Origin: UBA1081 sp964613045
GTDB lineage: Bacteria > Bacillota > Clostridia > Oscillospirales > Acutalibacteraceae
Direction of reading: 5' to 3'
Length of the DNA: 10,312 nt
Assembly: GCA_964613045.1 (NCBI GenBank)
Contig: CAZTFS010000084.1
Coordinates: forward strand, 1 to 10,312
Each line of letters begins with the position of its first letter. The stretch's first letter is position 1. Shown here one piece after another: positions 1-6,600 of the stretch. A program made the translations under genes and the position numbers. The notes below the pieces were generated by a model. The model did not search any database and was not told the DNA's origin. It saw nothing but the letters and a program-made list of their open reading frames with translations.

Positions 1-97
1 ACCCGCAGCTGAAGAGGCTGCAGAAGCTCCCGCAGAGGAAGCACCCGCAGCTGAAGAGGCTGCAGAAGCTCCCGCAGAGGAAGCACCCGCAGCTGAA
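1..97 (+). repeat. 42-base exact tandem repeat inside the rplJ tail
   Basis: Bases 1-42 and 43-84 are identical, and 85-97 repeats the first 13 bases. The period is a multiple of three, so each unit adds 14 residues without a frame change. The array is open at the left edge and may contain more copies. Identity at third codon positions suggests a recent duplication or ongoing slippage/recombination rather than ancient selection on the protein alone. Confidence 0.95.
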
Positions 98-100
98 TAA
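1..100 (+). CDS. rplJ: 50S ribosomal protein L10, C-terminal end (partial)
   Basis: Only the last 32 codons are visible, read from base 2 to TAA at 98-100. They encode a low-complexity tail of Ala, Glu and Pro made from a 14-residue unit (P-A-A-E-E-A-A-E-A-P-A-E-E-A) present in two full copies plus a fragment. None of the conserved L10 fold is inside the window, so the call rests on position: this gene ends 56 bases before rplL in the same orientation, which is the near-universal rplJ-rplL order, and acidic Ala-rich C-terminal extensions after the L7/L12-binding helix occur in some L10 proteins. L10 anchors L7/L12 dimers to the large subunit to form the stalk that recruits translation factors. 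The tail itself has no established function known to me. Another protein with a disordered tail is possible but less likely. Confidence 0.75.
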   Translation, partial: PAAEEAAEAPAEEAPAAEEAAEAPAEEAPAAE

Positions 101-156
101 TTTATTGCTGCAAAAAAAATTAAGAAAAATACCAAATAATTTGGAGGTTATTTAAA

Positions 157-534
157 ATGGCATCAGAGAAAATCACTAAGATTGTTGATGAAGTTGCTGA
201 ACTCTCAGTTCTTGAGCTTTCAGAGCTTGTAAAAGAAGTAGAAGAAAGATTCGGCGTTTCCGCTGCTGCTCCCGTAGCAGTTGCAGTTGCAGCAGGCCCT
301 GCAGAGGCTGCTGAAGAGAAGACAGAGTTTGACGTTGTTCTTGCAGGTTTCGACGCTGCAGCAAAGATCAAGGTTATCAAGGTTGTTCGTGAGATCACAG
401 GTCTCGGCCTTGGTGAAGCAAAGGCTGCTGTTGAAGGTGCTCCCAAGACTCTCAAGGAAGCTGTTTCCAAGGATGAGGCTGAAGAGCTCAAGGCTAAGCT
501 TGAAGAAGCAGGCGCAAAGGTTGAACTTAAGTAA
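157..534 (+). CDS. rplL: 50S ribosomal protein L7/L12
   Basis: This complete 125-residue protein has the family's usual length. The N-terminal dimerisation/L10-binding part (about residues 1-33) contains the segment VAELSVLELSELVKEVEE. A flexible Ala/Gly/Glu-rich hinge follows (about 36-54). The C-terminal domain (about 55-125) carries EKTEFDVVL, the KIKVIKVVREITGLGLGEAK factor-binding helix-turn-helix region and the closing segment EAEELKAKLEEAGAKVELK. The protein forms the mobile stalk of the 50S subunit, bound to L10, and stimulates GTPase translation factors. The start is supported by GGAGG nine bases upstream. It follows rplJ closely and is probably cotranscribed with it. A rho-independent terminator lies 20 bases after the stop, so it is the last gene of its transcript. 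Confidence 0.98.
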   Translation: MASEKITKIVDEVAELSVLELSELVKEVEERFGVSAAAPVAVAVAAGPAEAAEEKTEFDVVLAGFDAAAKIKVIKVVREITGLGLGEAKAAVEGAPKTLKEAVSKDEAEELKAKLEEAGAKVELK

Positions 535-553
535 TTCTTACTTAAATAAAATT

Positions 554-585
554 ATCCCATCTGTTTTCACAGGTGGGATTTTTTT
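554..585 (+). terminator. rho-independent terminator of the rplJ-rplL transcript
   Basis: A ten-base-pair stem (554-563 with 570-579, one G-T wobble) closes a six-base loop (TTTTCA) and runs directly into a seven-T tract. It begins 20 bases after the rplL stop and explains why transcription does not obviously continue into another ribosomal or RNA polymerase gene. Confidence 0.93.
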
Positions 586-620
586 GTAGCAGATAAATCA
601 TTGTTTGTCAAATTGCTTCT

Positions 621-652
621 GAAAAAAAGAGGGAAGCCGACGCCGACTCCCC
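621..652 (-). terminator. rho-independent terminator of the chagasin-like gene
   Basis: Read on the minus strand, bases 652-644 (GGGGAGTCG) pair with 639-631 (CGGCTTCCC) to give nine base pairs including two G-T wobbles, with a four-base GCGT loop, followed by a T-rich run (TCTTTTTTT). On the plus strand the same positions give mismatches where the wobbles were, and no T tract follows, so the element is directional. It lies about 58 bases beyond the stop of the minus-strand gene and faces the rplL terminator. Confidence 0.85.
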
Positions 653-709
653 GTAAGACAATATTTGTTTCTCGAGCAAAATTCCCTGTATTTTTACAAA
701 AGACTCACT

Positions 710-1090
710 CTATTGTATACTTTTTAGCGTTATTGTGCCGTCGTCGGCAACCGTATATGTATAAACATATTGGGATACTATAACTTTTTTTAGGTTTTCA
801 TACTTATAATAGTTGAATGTTATGTTGACAGTTCCTTCGCCAACAGCCTTGAATGTGTAATATTTTGTTCCGCCGCCTTTTCCTGACATTGCCGAACCGC
901 TATCGGGTGTATAATGGGATTCAGAGTAGGAAAGAACACCGGATTTATCCATTTCGTATTCCCAGTTATATCCGGAAGATGGGTTGAAATACAATTCTAC
1001 AGTCGTTTTCGGTGCATTCAGATTGAAAATAGACAACAATGCCATAAGCAGTGTTAATATCCATCTGAGCAGACTGAATATAGAAAGCAC
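710..1090 (-). CDS. exported chagasin-like (MEROPS I42) cysteine peptidase inhibitor
   Basis: The gene encodes 126 residues. An N-terminal hydrophobic stretch (about 3-24) is a signal peptide or membrane anchor, and the rest is a small beta-rich domain. I42 inhibitors block papain-family cysteine peptidases with three loops: NPTTGY-like, GxGG-like and RPW-like. Here the first is clear as NPSSGY (36-41). The second matches GKGGG (70-74), followed by the typical YYTFKAVGEGTVNITFNYY strand pattern. The third, RPW, is not seen; the corresponding region reads roughly YYKYEN (94-99). Domain family is therefore well supported and inhibitory activity less so. The start is GTG, chosen because AAAGGAGGG lies about seven bases upstream. 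It has its own consensus promoter and terminator and is divergent from the dockerin protein gene. Likely targets, inferred only, are the host's own secreted cysteine peptidases or those of competitors or the animal gut. Confidence 0.82.
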   Translation of the reverse strand: MLSIFSLLRWILTLLMALLSIFNLNAPKTTVELYFNPSSGYNWEYEMDKSGVLSYSESHYTPDSGSAMSGKGGGTKYYTFKAVGEGTVNITFNYYKYENLKKVIVSQYVYTYTVADDGTITLKSIQ

Positions 1091-1120
1091 ACGATCACCC
1101 TCCTTTGAATATACATCTGA

Positions 1121-1149
1121 ATTATAACAAAATTAAATTGTGTTGTCAA
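1121..1149 (-). promoter_or_regulatory. sigma-A-type promoter of the chagasin-like gene
   Basis: On the minus strand there is a perfect TTGACA (1149-1144), a 17-base spacer and a perfect TATAAT (1126-1121), about 31 bases upstream of the GTG start. Both hexamers and the spacing match the vegetative consensus exactly, which suggests strong constitutive expression unless a repressor acts here. No clear operator palindrome was seen. Confidence 0.9.
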
Positions 1150-1238
1150 TTTTTTAGACAAAAAAAGTTAAAGATTTATTAATTATTTTAATCTAAAAAA
1201 GAATTAAATAAAAATTTAAGGAAAATTGTATGTATGGC

Positions 1239-1268
1239 TTTACTTTTTGCTGTCGGATAAGCTATAAT
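1239..1268 (+). promoter_or_regulatory. probable sigma-A-type promoter of the dockerin protein gene
   Basis: A perfect TATAAT (1263-1268) sits 32 bases before the start codon. The best -35 is TTTACT (1239-1244), matching four of six consensus bases with an 18-base spacer. The intergenic stretch of about 210 bases therefore carries divergent promoters roughly 110 bases apart. Confidence 0.7.
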
Positions 1269-1299
1269 ATATTATGAATATTTGTATGGAGGAAGAGAA

Positions 1300-4200
1300 A
1301 TGAATTCAATCAAAAAGCTCTGTTGTTTTAAAAGTGTATTATCTGTGCTTTTAGCTGCAGTGATGATCTTGGCGTCAGCAGCACCTGTCTTTGCTGCGGA
1401 TGACAGCGAAAAAGAGGTCACATTTGCAACAATGTCGGGTATTTCTTATGTATCGCTTGAAAACAGAGGTAATTATAATGATGCATTTCTGCTTGATGCC
1501 AAGGCTAATAATTATCAGTATGAGCAGCTTGACGGTCTGCTCGATTCATCCTTTGCCGCAATAAAGGAACGGGTCGAGAATGAAGGGCTTAAATATCTGC
1601 TTATAAACGGCGGACTTACATATAACGGTGAGTACAGCAATCATGCTGCAATAGCAGAAAAACTCAATAAACTCGAAGAGGATACAGGTGTTCAGGTTAT
1701 TACGCTCATTGGCGGTAATGATGTTAATAACTCAAATTCTTCATCTTTTTCTTCAGGGGAGAGAGTGAATGTTACACCTGCAACTGTCAGTCAGATCAAG
1801 ACTCTATATGCAGATCTGGGGTTTGATGTCGCAACAAATAAATTTTCTTCATACAATCAGACATCTGCAAATCTTTCGTATTCCGTTGAGCTTGACGGCG
1901 GCTACAGACTTATCGTTATTGATGCCACATATTTTACTTATTTGAACGGTGTGACAAATGTATCGGGTAAAATTTCCGATGAGCTTCTTGAATGGATAAA
2001 AACCGAGTGTACCATTGCAAGATATGCAGGACAGACGGTTATCGGTATGTGTTTCTGGGATATAACAGGGGACCCTGTCCTTGACACCGACGGATTGCTC
2101 AGTAATGCGGATGAAATTGCGAATGTACTTGCAGATTCAGGTATGCACTATATTTATACAGCAGGCTCGAATAAAAACGATATATCCTCAGTAGTTTCAG
2201 ATAACGGCAATGTTATTTATGATATAATGACTGCAGGACTTGTAAGCTATCCGAATACATTCAGAGTTTCGACTTTTGAAGACGGAATCGGTACTTTTGG
2301 TGTTGTTGATGCCGACGAAGTTCTGCCTGTTGTTTCAAGAACAGGAAAAACATACACACAGCCTTACAGAGAAACGGCTTCTCTCAGAATACAGTATGCA
2401 GATTATGATCTTGCACGCTATTTTTCTGACCTTATAAGGAATTATTTGAGCTCAGTGCTGATTCCCGGAGTTAAAAGTTCGGGCACGGTGGAAAGCTTTA
2501 TTTCGGCATATTACGGTATTTCTCTTGTGGATGAGATCAATGAGCTTATCGGCGGCGGACTGAATATTTTTGATGTGGTTGTGATTTTTGATGCATCAAA
2601 TATCATGAATATGCTCGAGGATATGTTCCAGCAGGCACAGTCTGGCTTTTTACAGGATCCGAACACACTTGCGGAAATCTGCTATGAACACTTTGCTGTT
2701 ATTTTCAACAAAAAGATTTCTGATGTGCCCTGCAGTGCATTTGTTGATACATACGGCTTTGGTGACAGCTCGGATGGAGGTACTATAGGCGATCTTCTTC
2801 TTTCGTGTATTGTATATTCAAAGTGCGGAAATGAGGATTCCACATCCGATAAATTTGTTTCTGATGTTCTTAACAAGCTTCAATACGGAAATCTTGTTCC
2901 TGAGATTGCAGATCTCCTTTGTGAAACGCTTATAAGAGATCTGCTCTTCGATGATATACTTTCGCAGATCGAAATGAAACCGCAGTATCTGCTGTTCCTT
3001 GATGATTCGGAGGATTCCTTCGGCTATTATCTTCAGATAGCATTCAAAGCCTATATTGCACTTCACGGTGAGAGCTCAAGCGTTACCGGTGCGGTCAACA
3101 GTGTTCTTAAAGACGGTTTGTTCAAAGATTACGGTTATTCCATTGATGAAGTTATAGATAATTTTGTAGCATATTATTATTCGGGTGAGGATAAAGTAAA
3201 TGTGGGCACTCAGCTTGCGGATATCCTCGGCTCTTATGTGAATGACGATGATCCGAAAATGCAGGGTGATTTCGATGTTACCTATAACGGCAACAACGGT
3301 GCTATTTCTTCAGCATCAAGAGATAATTACCGTCTGCCCTCAATGATAACCGTTACTCCCGGTAATGACACTCAGACGGAGTTTTATGTTACATGGTATA
3401 CAAAATCTACCGTAACAGGCACAAATATTGAGATATATTCGAACAAGAACAGTTCTTTCTTCGGAAAGCATTTTGTAGGTGTTGAGGGAGCATCCGTTGC
3501 GTACGAAACTGTTGAGGTGGACAGAACTTATAATATTCTTGATCTCGGTTTTGTTTCTCTGGGTGAAAATACAGTGAATCTGTTAAGACATACGCTTAAA
3601 GTCAGCGGTCTTCAGGCAGGTTGCACGTACTTTTTCCGTGTGGGTGACAGCTCAAAAGGTTGGTGGAGCGATACTGCAACAGTAACTACCGCCGAGGATA
3701 CAGATTCTTTGTCGTTTATCCATGTTTCCGATTCCATGGGCAATACTTCATCGGATTTTGAAGTGTTTGATACGGTTCTTACGGGAGCACTGTATAAAGA
3801 GCTTTATCCCGATGCCGACTTTATTCTTCATACGGGTAACTATGTTGATGATGCGGATGATCTTAGACAGTGGCAGAAGCTTCTTGACGGATCGGATGAT
3901 AAATTTATGAACAATTATATCGTTCCCGTTGCAGGCAGTAATGACAGTATTGATACCATAAAAAATAATTTTGCGATCGGTTCGTTGTTAGGTGCCTCTG
4001 AGAAGACGGGCGTATATTACTCAATGGATTACGGCATTGCACATATTGTCGTTCTTGACTCGGGAGATGTCAAGGAAGACGGAACCCTCAGCGATACTCA
4101 GCTTGCATGGCTTGAAAATGATATGAACAGTGTTACATCCGAATGGAGAATACTTGCTGTTCATGATCCTGTTTATACAAACGGCAGTTCTTCTCAGAGT

Positions 4201-4818
4201 GATAATTATTCTGCATATATGAAGCAGATAACAGCTCTTGCAGATACATACGACATTGACCTTATCTTGACCGGCAGTGACGGTGTGTATTACAGAACTG
4301 ATTCCATGAGAAGCACAGGTGTTACCGATTCTCCCACGGTAAGTCTTCCTTATTATGACGATTCAAGTGTTTATTATAAGACGATTACAGCTCCGTCGGG
4401 TACAGTTTATTCTTCGATAGGCTCTGCAGGTTATTATGCATATGAGGATCATGAGATAAATAATGTATCAAAGCTTTTTGAACAGTCAGGCAAAAGTCTG
4501 AATCCCGATATTCCAATGTTTACAGGTGTTGAGATAATCGGAGATATACTTTATCTTACAACCTATACTATTGACACCGGAACAAAAAAAATTACGAAGA
4601 TCGACAGTCTTTCTGTTATCAAAACCGAAGATAAGACCGGTGATGTTAACTTCGACGGCTCAGTAACGGCAGCCGATGCAAGACTGATACTCAGAGCCTC
4701 TGCAGGTCTTGAATCTCTCTCTGTTTCCCAGTTGCCTGTTGCAGATATAAACGGCGATTCCAGAGTAACGGCAGCTGATGCAAGAATCGTTCTCAGAATG
4801 TCAGCAGGACTTGAGTAG
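1300..4818 (+). CDS. secreted dockerin protein with two degenerate metallophosphoesterase domains
   Basis: The protein has 1172 residues. A signal peptide (1-32, ending APVFA) precedes a first calcineurin-like phosphoesterase fold (about 40-330). A helical region (about 340-660), a purple-acid-phosphatase-type Fn3-like domain (about 680-800), a second phosphoesterase fold (about 805-1090) and a type I dockerin (1114-1172) follow. The dockerin has two calcium loops, D1115-x-N-x-D-G and D1149-x-N-x-D, each continuing into V-T-A-A-D-A-R. Dockerins bind cohesins, so the protein is probably docked to an extracellular scaffold. The enzyme motifs are broken. In domain one D-x-H reads G47-I-S49, GD reads GG105, GNHD reads G-G-N-D (138-141) and GHxH reads G-S-N-K (289-292). 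In domain two, D811 and H955 remain, but GD reads GN847, GNHE reads G-S-N-D (879-882) and GHxH reads G-S-D-G (992-995). Phosphatase activity is therefore unlikely; a binding role is inferred. ATG is chosen over an upstream in-frame TTG because GGAGG lies seven bases before it. Confidence 0.85.
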   Translation: MNSIKKLCCFKSVLSVLLAAVMILASAAPVFAADDSEKEVTFATMSGISYVSLENRGNYNDAFLLDAKANNYQYEQLDGLLDSSFAAIKERVENEGLKYLLINGGLTYNGEYSNHAAIAEKLNKLEEDTGVQVITLIGGNDVNNSNSSSFSSGERVNVTPATVSQIKTLYADLGFDVATNKFSSYNQTSANLSYSVELDGGYRLIVIDATYFTYLNGVTNVSGKISDELLEWIKTECTIARYAGQTVIGMCFWDITGDPVLDTDGLLSNADEIANVLADSGMHYIYTAGSNKNDISSVVSDNGNVIYDIMTAGLVSYPNTFRVSTFEDGIGTFGVVDADEVLPVVSRTGKTYTQPYRETASLRIQYADYDLARYFSDLIRNYLSSVLIPGVKSSGTVESFISAYYGISLVDEINELIGGGLNIFDVVVIFDASNIMNMLEDMFQQAQSGFLQDPNTLAEICYEHFAVIFNKKISDVPCSAFVDTYGFGDSSDGGTIGDLLLSCIVYSKCGNEDSTSDKFVSDVLNKLQYGNLVPEIADLLCETLIRDLLFDDILSQIEMKPQYLLFLDDSEDSFGYYLQIAFKAYIALHGESSSVTGAVNSVLKDGLFKDYGYSIDEVIDNFVAYYYSGEDKVNVGTQLADILGSYVNDDDPKMQGDFDVTYNGNNGAISSASRDNYRLPSMITVTPGNDTQTEFYVTWYTKSTVTGTNIEIYSNKNSSFFGKHFVGVEGASVAYETVEVDRTYNILDLGFVSLGENTVNLLRHTLKVSGLQAGCTYFFRVGDSSKGWWSDTATVTTAEDTDSLSFIHVSDSMGNTSSDFEVFDTVLTGALYKELYPDADFILHTGNYVDDADDLRQWQKLLDGSDDKFMNNYIVPVAGSNDSIDTIKNNFAIGSLLGASEKTGVYYSMDYGIAHIVVLDSGDVKEDGTLSDTQLAWLENDMNSVTSEWRILAVHDPVYTNGSSSQSDNYSAYMKQITALADTYDIDLILTGSDGVYYRTDSMRSTGVTDSPTVSLPYYDDSSVYYKTITAPSGTVYSSIGSAGYYAYEDHEINNVSKLFEQSGKSLNPDIPMFTGVEIIGDILYLTTYTIDTGTKKITKIDSLSVIKTEDKTGDVNFDGSVTAADARLILRASAGLESLSVSQLPVADINGDSRVTAADARIVLRMSAGLE

Positions 4819-4831
4819 TATCATTTATCTA

Positions 4832-4860
4832 TTGACAATTTATTTGTAAAATAATATAAT
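4832..4860 (+). promoter_or_regulatory. sigma-A-type promoter of the ceramidase-like gene
   Basis: Perfect TTGACA (4832-4837), a 17-base spacer and perfect TATAAT (4855-4860) begin 13 bases after the stop of the preceding gene. The start codon is 33 bases downstream. No terminator is visible between the two genes, so some readthrough may add to this independent transcript. Confidence 0.9.
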
Positions 4861-4893
4861 ACAACTGTATAATTTTAGTAGAAGGTGTGCAAT

Positions 4894-6495
4894 ATGAAGA
4901 AAACTTATAAAAGAATTATTGCTGTTATCCTTTGCTTTACACTTATCGGCTGTGCTGCAGCTCCCGTTGCTTCCGCAGCTTTTGATCCCGAAGTGTCTGT
5001 AAGCGAAGAAGTAAATCCGTTTGTTAAAAAGGTCTATGATGTTATTGATGTTGTTATTGATAAACTCGTCGGTGCTATTAACAAGATGATTCCCGACCCT
5101 GCTGATTGGCTCGAAGCGGCTGACTATGACGGCGAGGTTGCTATGGAAGGTATGGATACATTCCTTGATGAAGCGGCTGACGGTGCATATTGGTCAGTAG
5201 GTTATGCAAATGCATCTATCCTTACAGGTAATGAAATGGATGGCAAACACTTTGTCGGCGGTTCGCTTTCTTTCTCTGACAAAACAGTTTCTTCTGTAAT
5301 GGATGATCTTAAGGTAAGAGTTATTGCTATGAGCGACAACAGCGGCAGAGGTACGGTTGTATTTGCAGTTATTGATGCTTACGGTCTTGCAAATCCTCAG
5401 GTAAACATTATCCGTGAGCAGATGGCTGATTACTGTAAAGCCAATGACATTGTAAGCCTTAATATCTCTGTTATGCATCAGCACAGTGCTGTTGATACTC
5501 TCGGTATGAACGGCAGTATCATCAAGGCTCTCGGCAACTTCTTCAGAGAAGACGATGTTAACGGTCTTAATGATGAATATATGGCAAATCTTCGCACAGT
5601 TCTGGCTTCAACTGTTGAAAAAGCTGTTGAAGATATGACAGCAGGTACTCTTTACTACGGTACTGCTGATTTCTCAGAATTTGTAACAGATAAACGTGAT
5701 CCTCAGGTTCTTGCAGCTGATTTTGACCGTTTCCGTTTTGTTCCCGATGACGGCTCAGAGGAAACATGGTTTACAACAAGTGCTATCCACTGCGTAGGTA
5801 ACGGTGCCGGCAGTACAGATATCACAGGTGACTACCCCTACTACATGGAGCAGTACATCAACGAAACATACAATGCAAACTTCATCATGATGCTTGGTGC
5901 AGAGCAGGGTACATCGCAGGATAAGTCCTCTCTTGAAATCCCCGAAGGTACAGAAACTCCCGAGGAGCTTACAATATACGGTGCTGCTCTTTCAGAGAGA
6001 TTTGCTTCTATTGACAATGAAGTTGAGGTTGAACCCATTCTTAATATTAAGCATGCAGCTGCAACATATGAGATCGCAAACGAGATACTTGTGTTTGCCG
6101 CAAAAGCAGGTCTTCTTACAAACGGCGTTCTTGTAGCAGACGATCATTATGAAGTTATCTCTGAGATTGGTTATATGGAGATCGGTACTGATATCGCAGT
6201 TATCCTTTGCCCCGGTGAGATCGCAGCAGAGCTTGTTTACGGCGGCTGCCTGAGTGCTGATAAGTCATGGACAGGTGAGGACTGGACTTACGGCTATATC
6301 GGTGATATGACTGATAAGGAAACTGTTATCGTATTCGGTATCATCAATGACCAGATAGGCTATATTATTCCCTCTAACGATTACATGGCACTTCTTGAGC
6401 CTTCAAACAAGAGCCTTGAACTCGTTTCCACAGGTAATATTACAGCTCCTGCCATGGTTGAAGATTATGCAGAGCTTATAGCTTCCGTAAAATAA
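4894..6495 (+). CDS. exported neutral-ceramidase-like amidohydrolase
   Basis: This 533-residue protein resembles the neutral/alkaline non-lysosomal ceramidase family, zinc enzymes that cleave the amide bond of ceramides; bacterial relatives may act on other amides. Recognisable points are WSVGYANASILTG, the VVFAVIDAYGL strand and H195-Q-H197-S, equivalent to the family THTHS motif. I298-H299 leads to GDYPYYMEQY, and further on come MLGAEQG (333-339), C-P-G-E442 and I-G-Y490-I-I-P. H197, E442 and Y490 are candidate zinc ligands. The first histidine ligand of characterised enzymes was not found; its likely place reads VMDDLKVR. The export signal is ambiguous: L-I-G-C20 fits a lipobox, but VASA (25-28) before AFD also suits signal peptidase I. 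ATG is preferred to a GTG nine bases upstream because GAAGGTG is spaced six bases from it. The gene is flanked by its own promoter and terminator. Family is fairly sure; substrate is unknown. Confidence 0.78.
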   Translation: MKKTYKRIIAVILCFTLIGCAAAPVASAAFDPEVSVSEEVNPFVKKVYDVIDVVIDKLVGAINKMIPDPADWLEAADYDGEVAMEGMDTFLDEAADGAYWSVGYANASILTGNEMDGKHFVGGSLSFSDKTVSSVMDDLKVRVIAMSDNSGRGTVVFAVIDAYGLANPQVNIIREQMADYCKANDIVSLNISVMHQHSAVDTLGMNGSIIKALGNFFREDDVNGLNDEYMANLRTVLASTVEKAVEDMTAGTLYYGTADFSEFVTDKRDPQVLAADFDRFRFVPDDGSEETWFTTSAIHCVGNGAGSTDITGDYPYYMEQYINETYNANFIMMLGAEQGTSQDKSSLEIPEGTETPEELTIYGAALSERFASIDNEVEVEPILNIKHAAATYEIANEILVFAAKAGLLTNGVLVADDHYEVISEIGYMEIGTDIAVILCPGEIAAELVYGGCLSADKSWTGEDWTYGYIGDMTDKETVIVFGIINDQIGYIIPSNDYMALLEPSNKSLELVSTGNITAPAMVEDYAELIASVK

Positions 6496-6509
6496 TAAAA
6501 AACAATATA

Positions 6510-6541
6510 AAGTCTGATGTCTTTTGATGTCAGACTTTTTT
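6510..6541 (+). terminator. rho-independent terminator after the ceramidase-like gene
   Basis: AAGTCTGA (6510-6517) pairs perfectly with TCAGACTT (6530-6537). The stem can extend inward by four more pairs (two of them wobbles) to a TTTT loop, and it ends in a six-T tract. It separates this gene from the sigma factor operon. Confidence 0.92.
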
Positions 6542-6587
6542 CATTTATTTAAAACTATTTTGTGATTTAATAAGAATATATAGGTGA

Positions 6588-6594
6588 AGAGGTG
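6588..6594 (+). promoter_or_regulatory. ribosome binding site that decides the sigma factor start
   Basis: AGAGGTG is spaced six bases from GTG at 6601. A second GTG at 6592 lies inside this site and would depend on AGGTGA (6582-6587), only four bases away. The 6601 start is therefore preferred, but the earlier one, adding three residues, cannot be excluded. Confidence 0.55.
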
Positions 6595-6600
6595 AAAACG

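Noticed and set aside
132..144. Palindrome CCAAAT-A-ATTTGG overlapping the start of the rplL ribosome binding site.
   Set aside because: Only four base pairs can form with a realistic loop, and they are AT-rich; too weak to claim translational control.
601..783. Short plus-strand reading frame rich in Lys and Arg.
   Set aside because: It contains the minus-strand terminator and overlaps the end of the inhibitor gene, has no ribosome binding site and resembles no protein.
1282..1299. In-frame extension of the dockerin protein from TTG.
   Set aside because: It would place the GGAGG ribosome site inside the coding region; ATG at 1300 has ideal spacing and begins a normal signal peptide.
4662..4815. 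Near-identical direct repeat of about 50 bases.
   Set aside because: It is the internal duplication of the dockerin domain, in frame and expected, not a mobile or recombination repeat.
6542..6600. Possible autoregulated ECF promoter upstream of the sigma factor.
   Set aside because: No convincing AAC-type -35 with a CGT-type -10 at suitable spacing, and no good TTGACA/TATAAT pair either.
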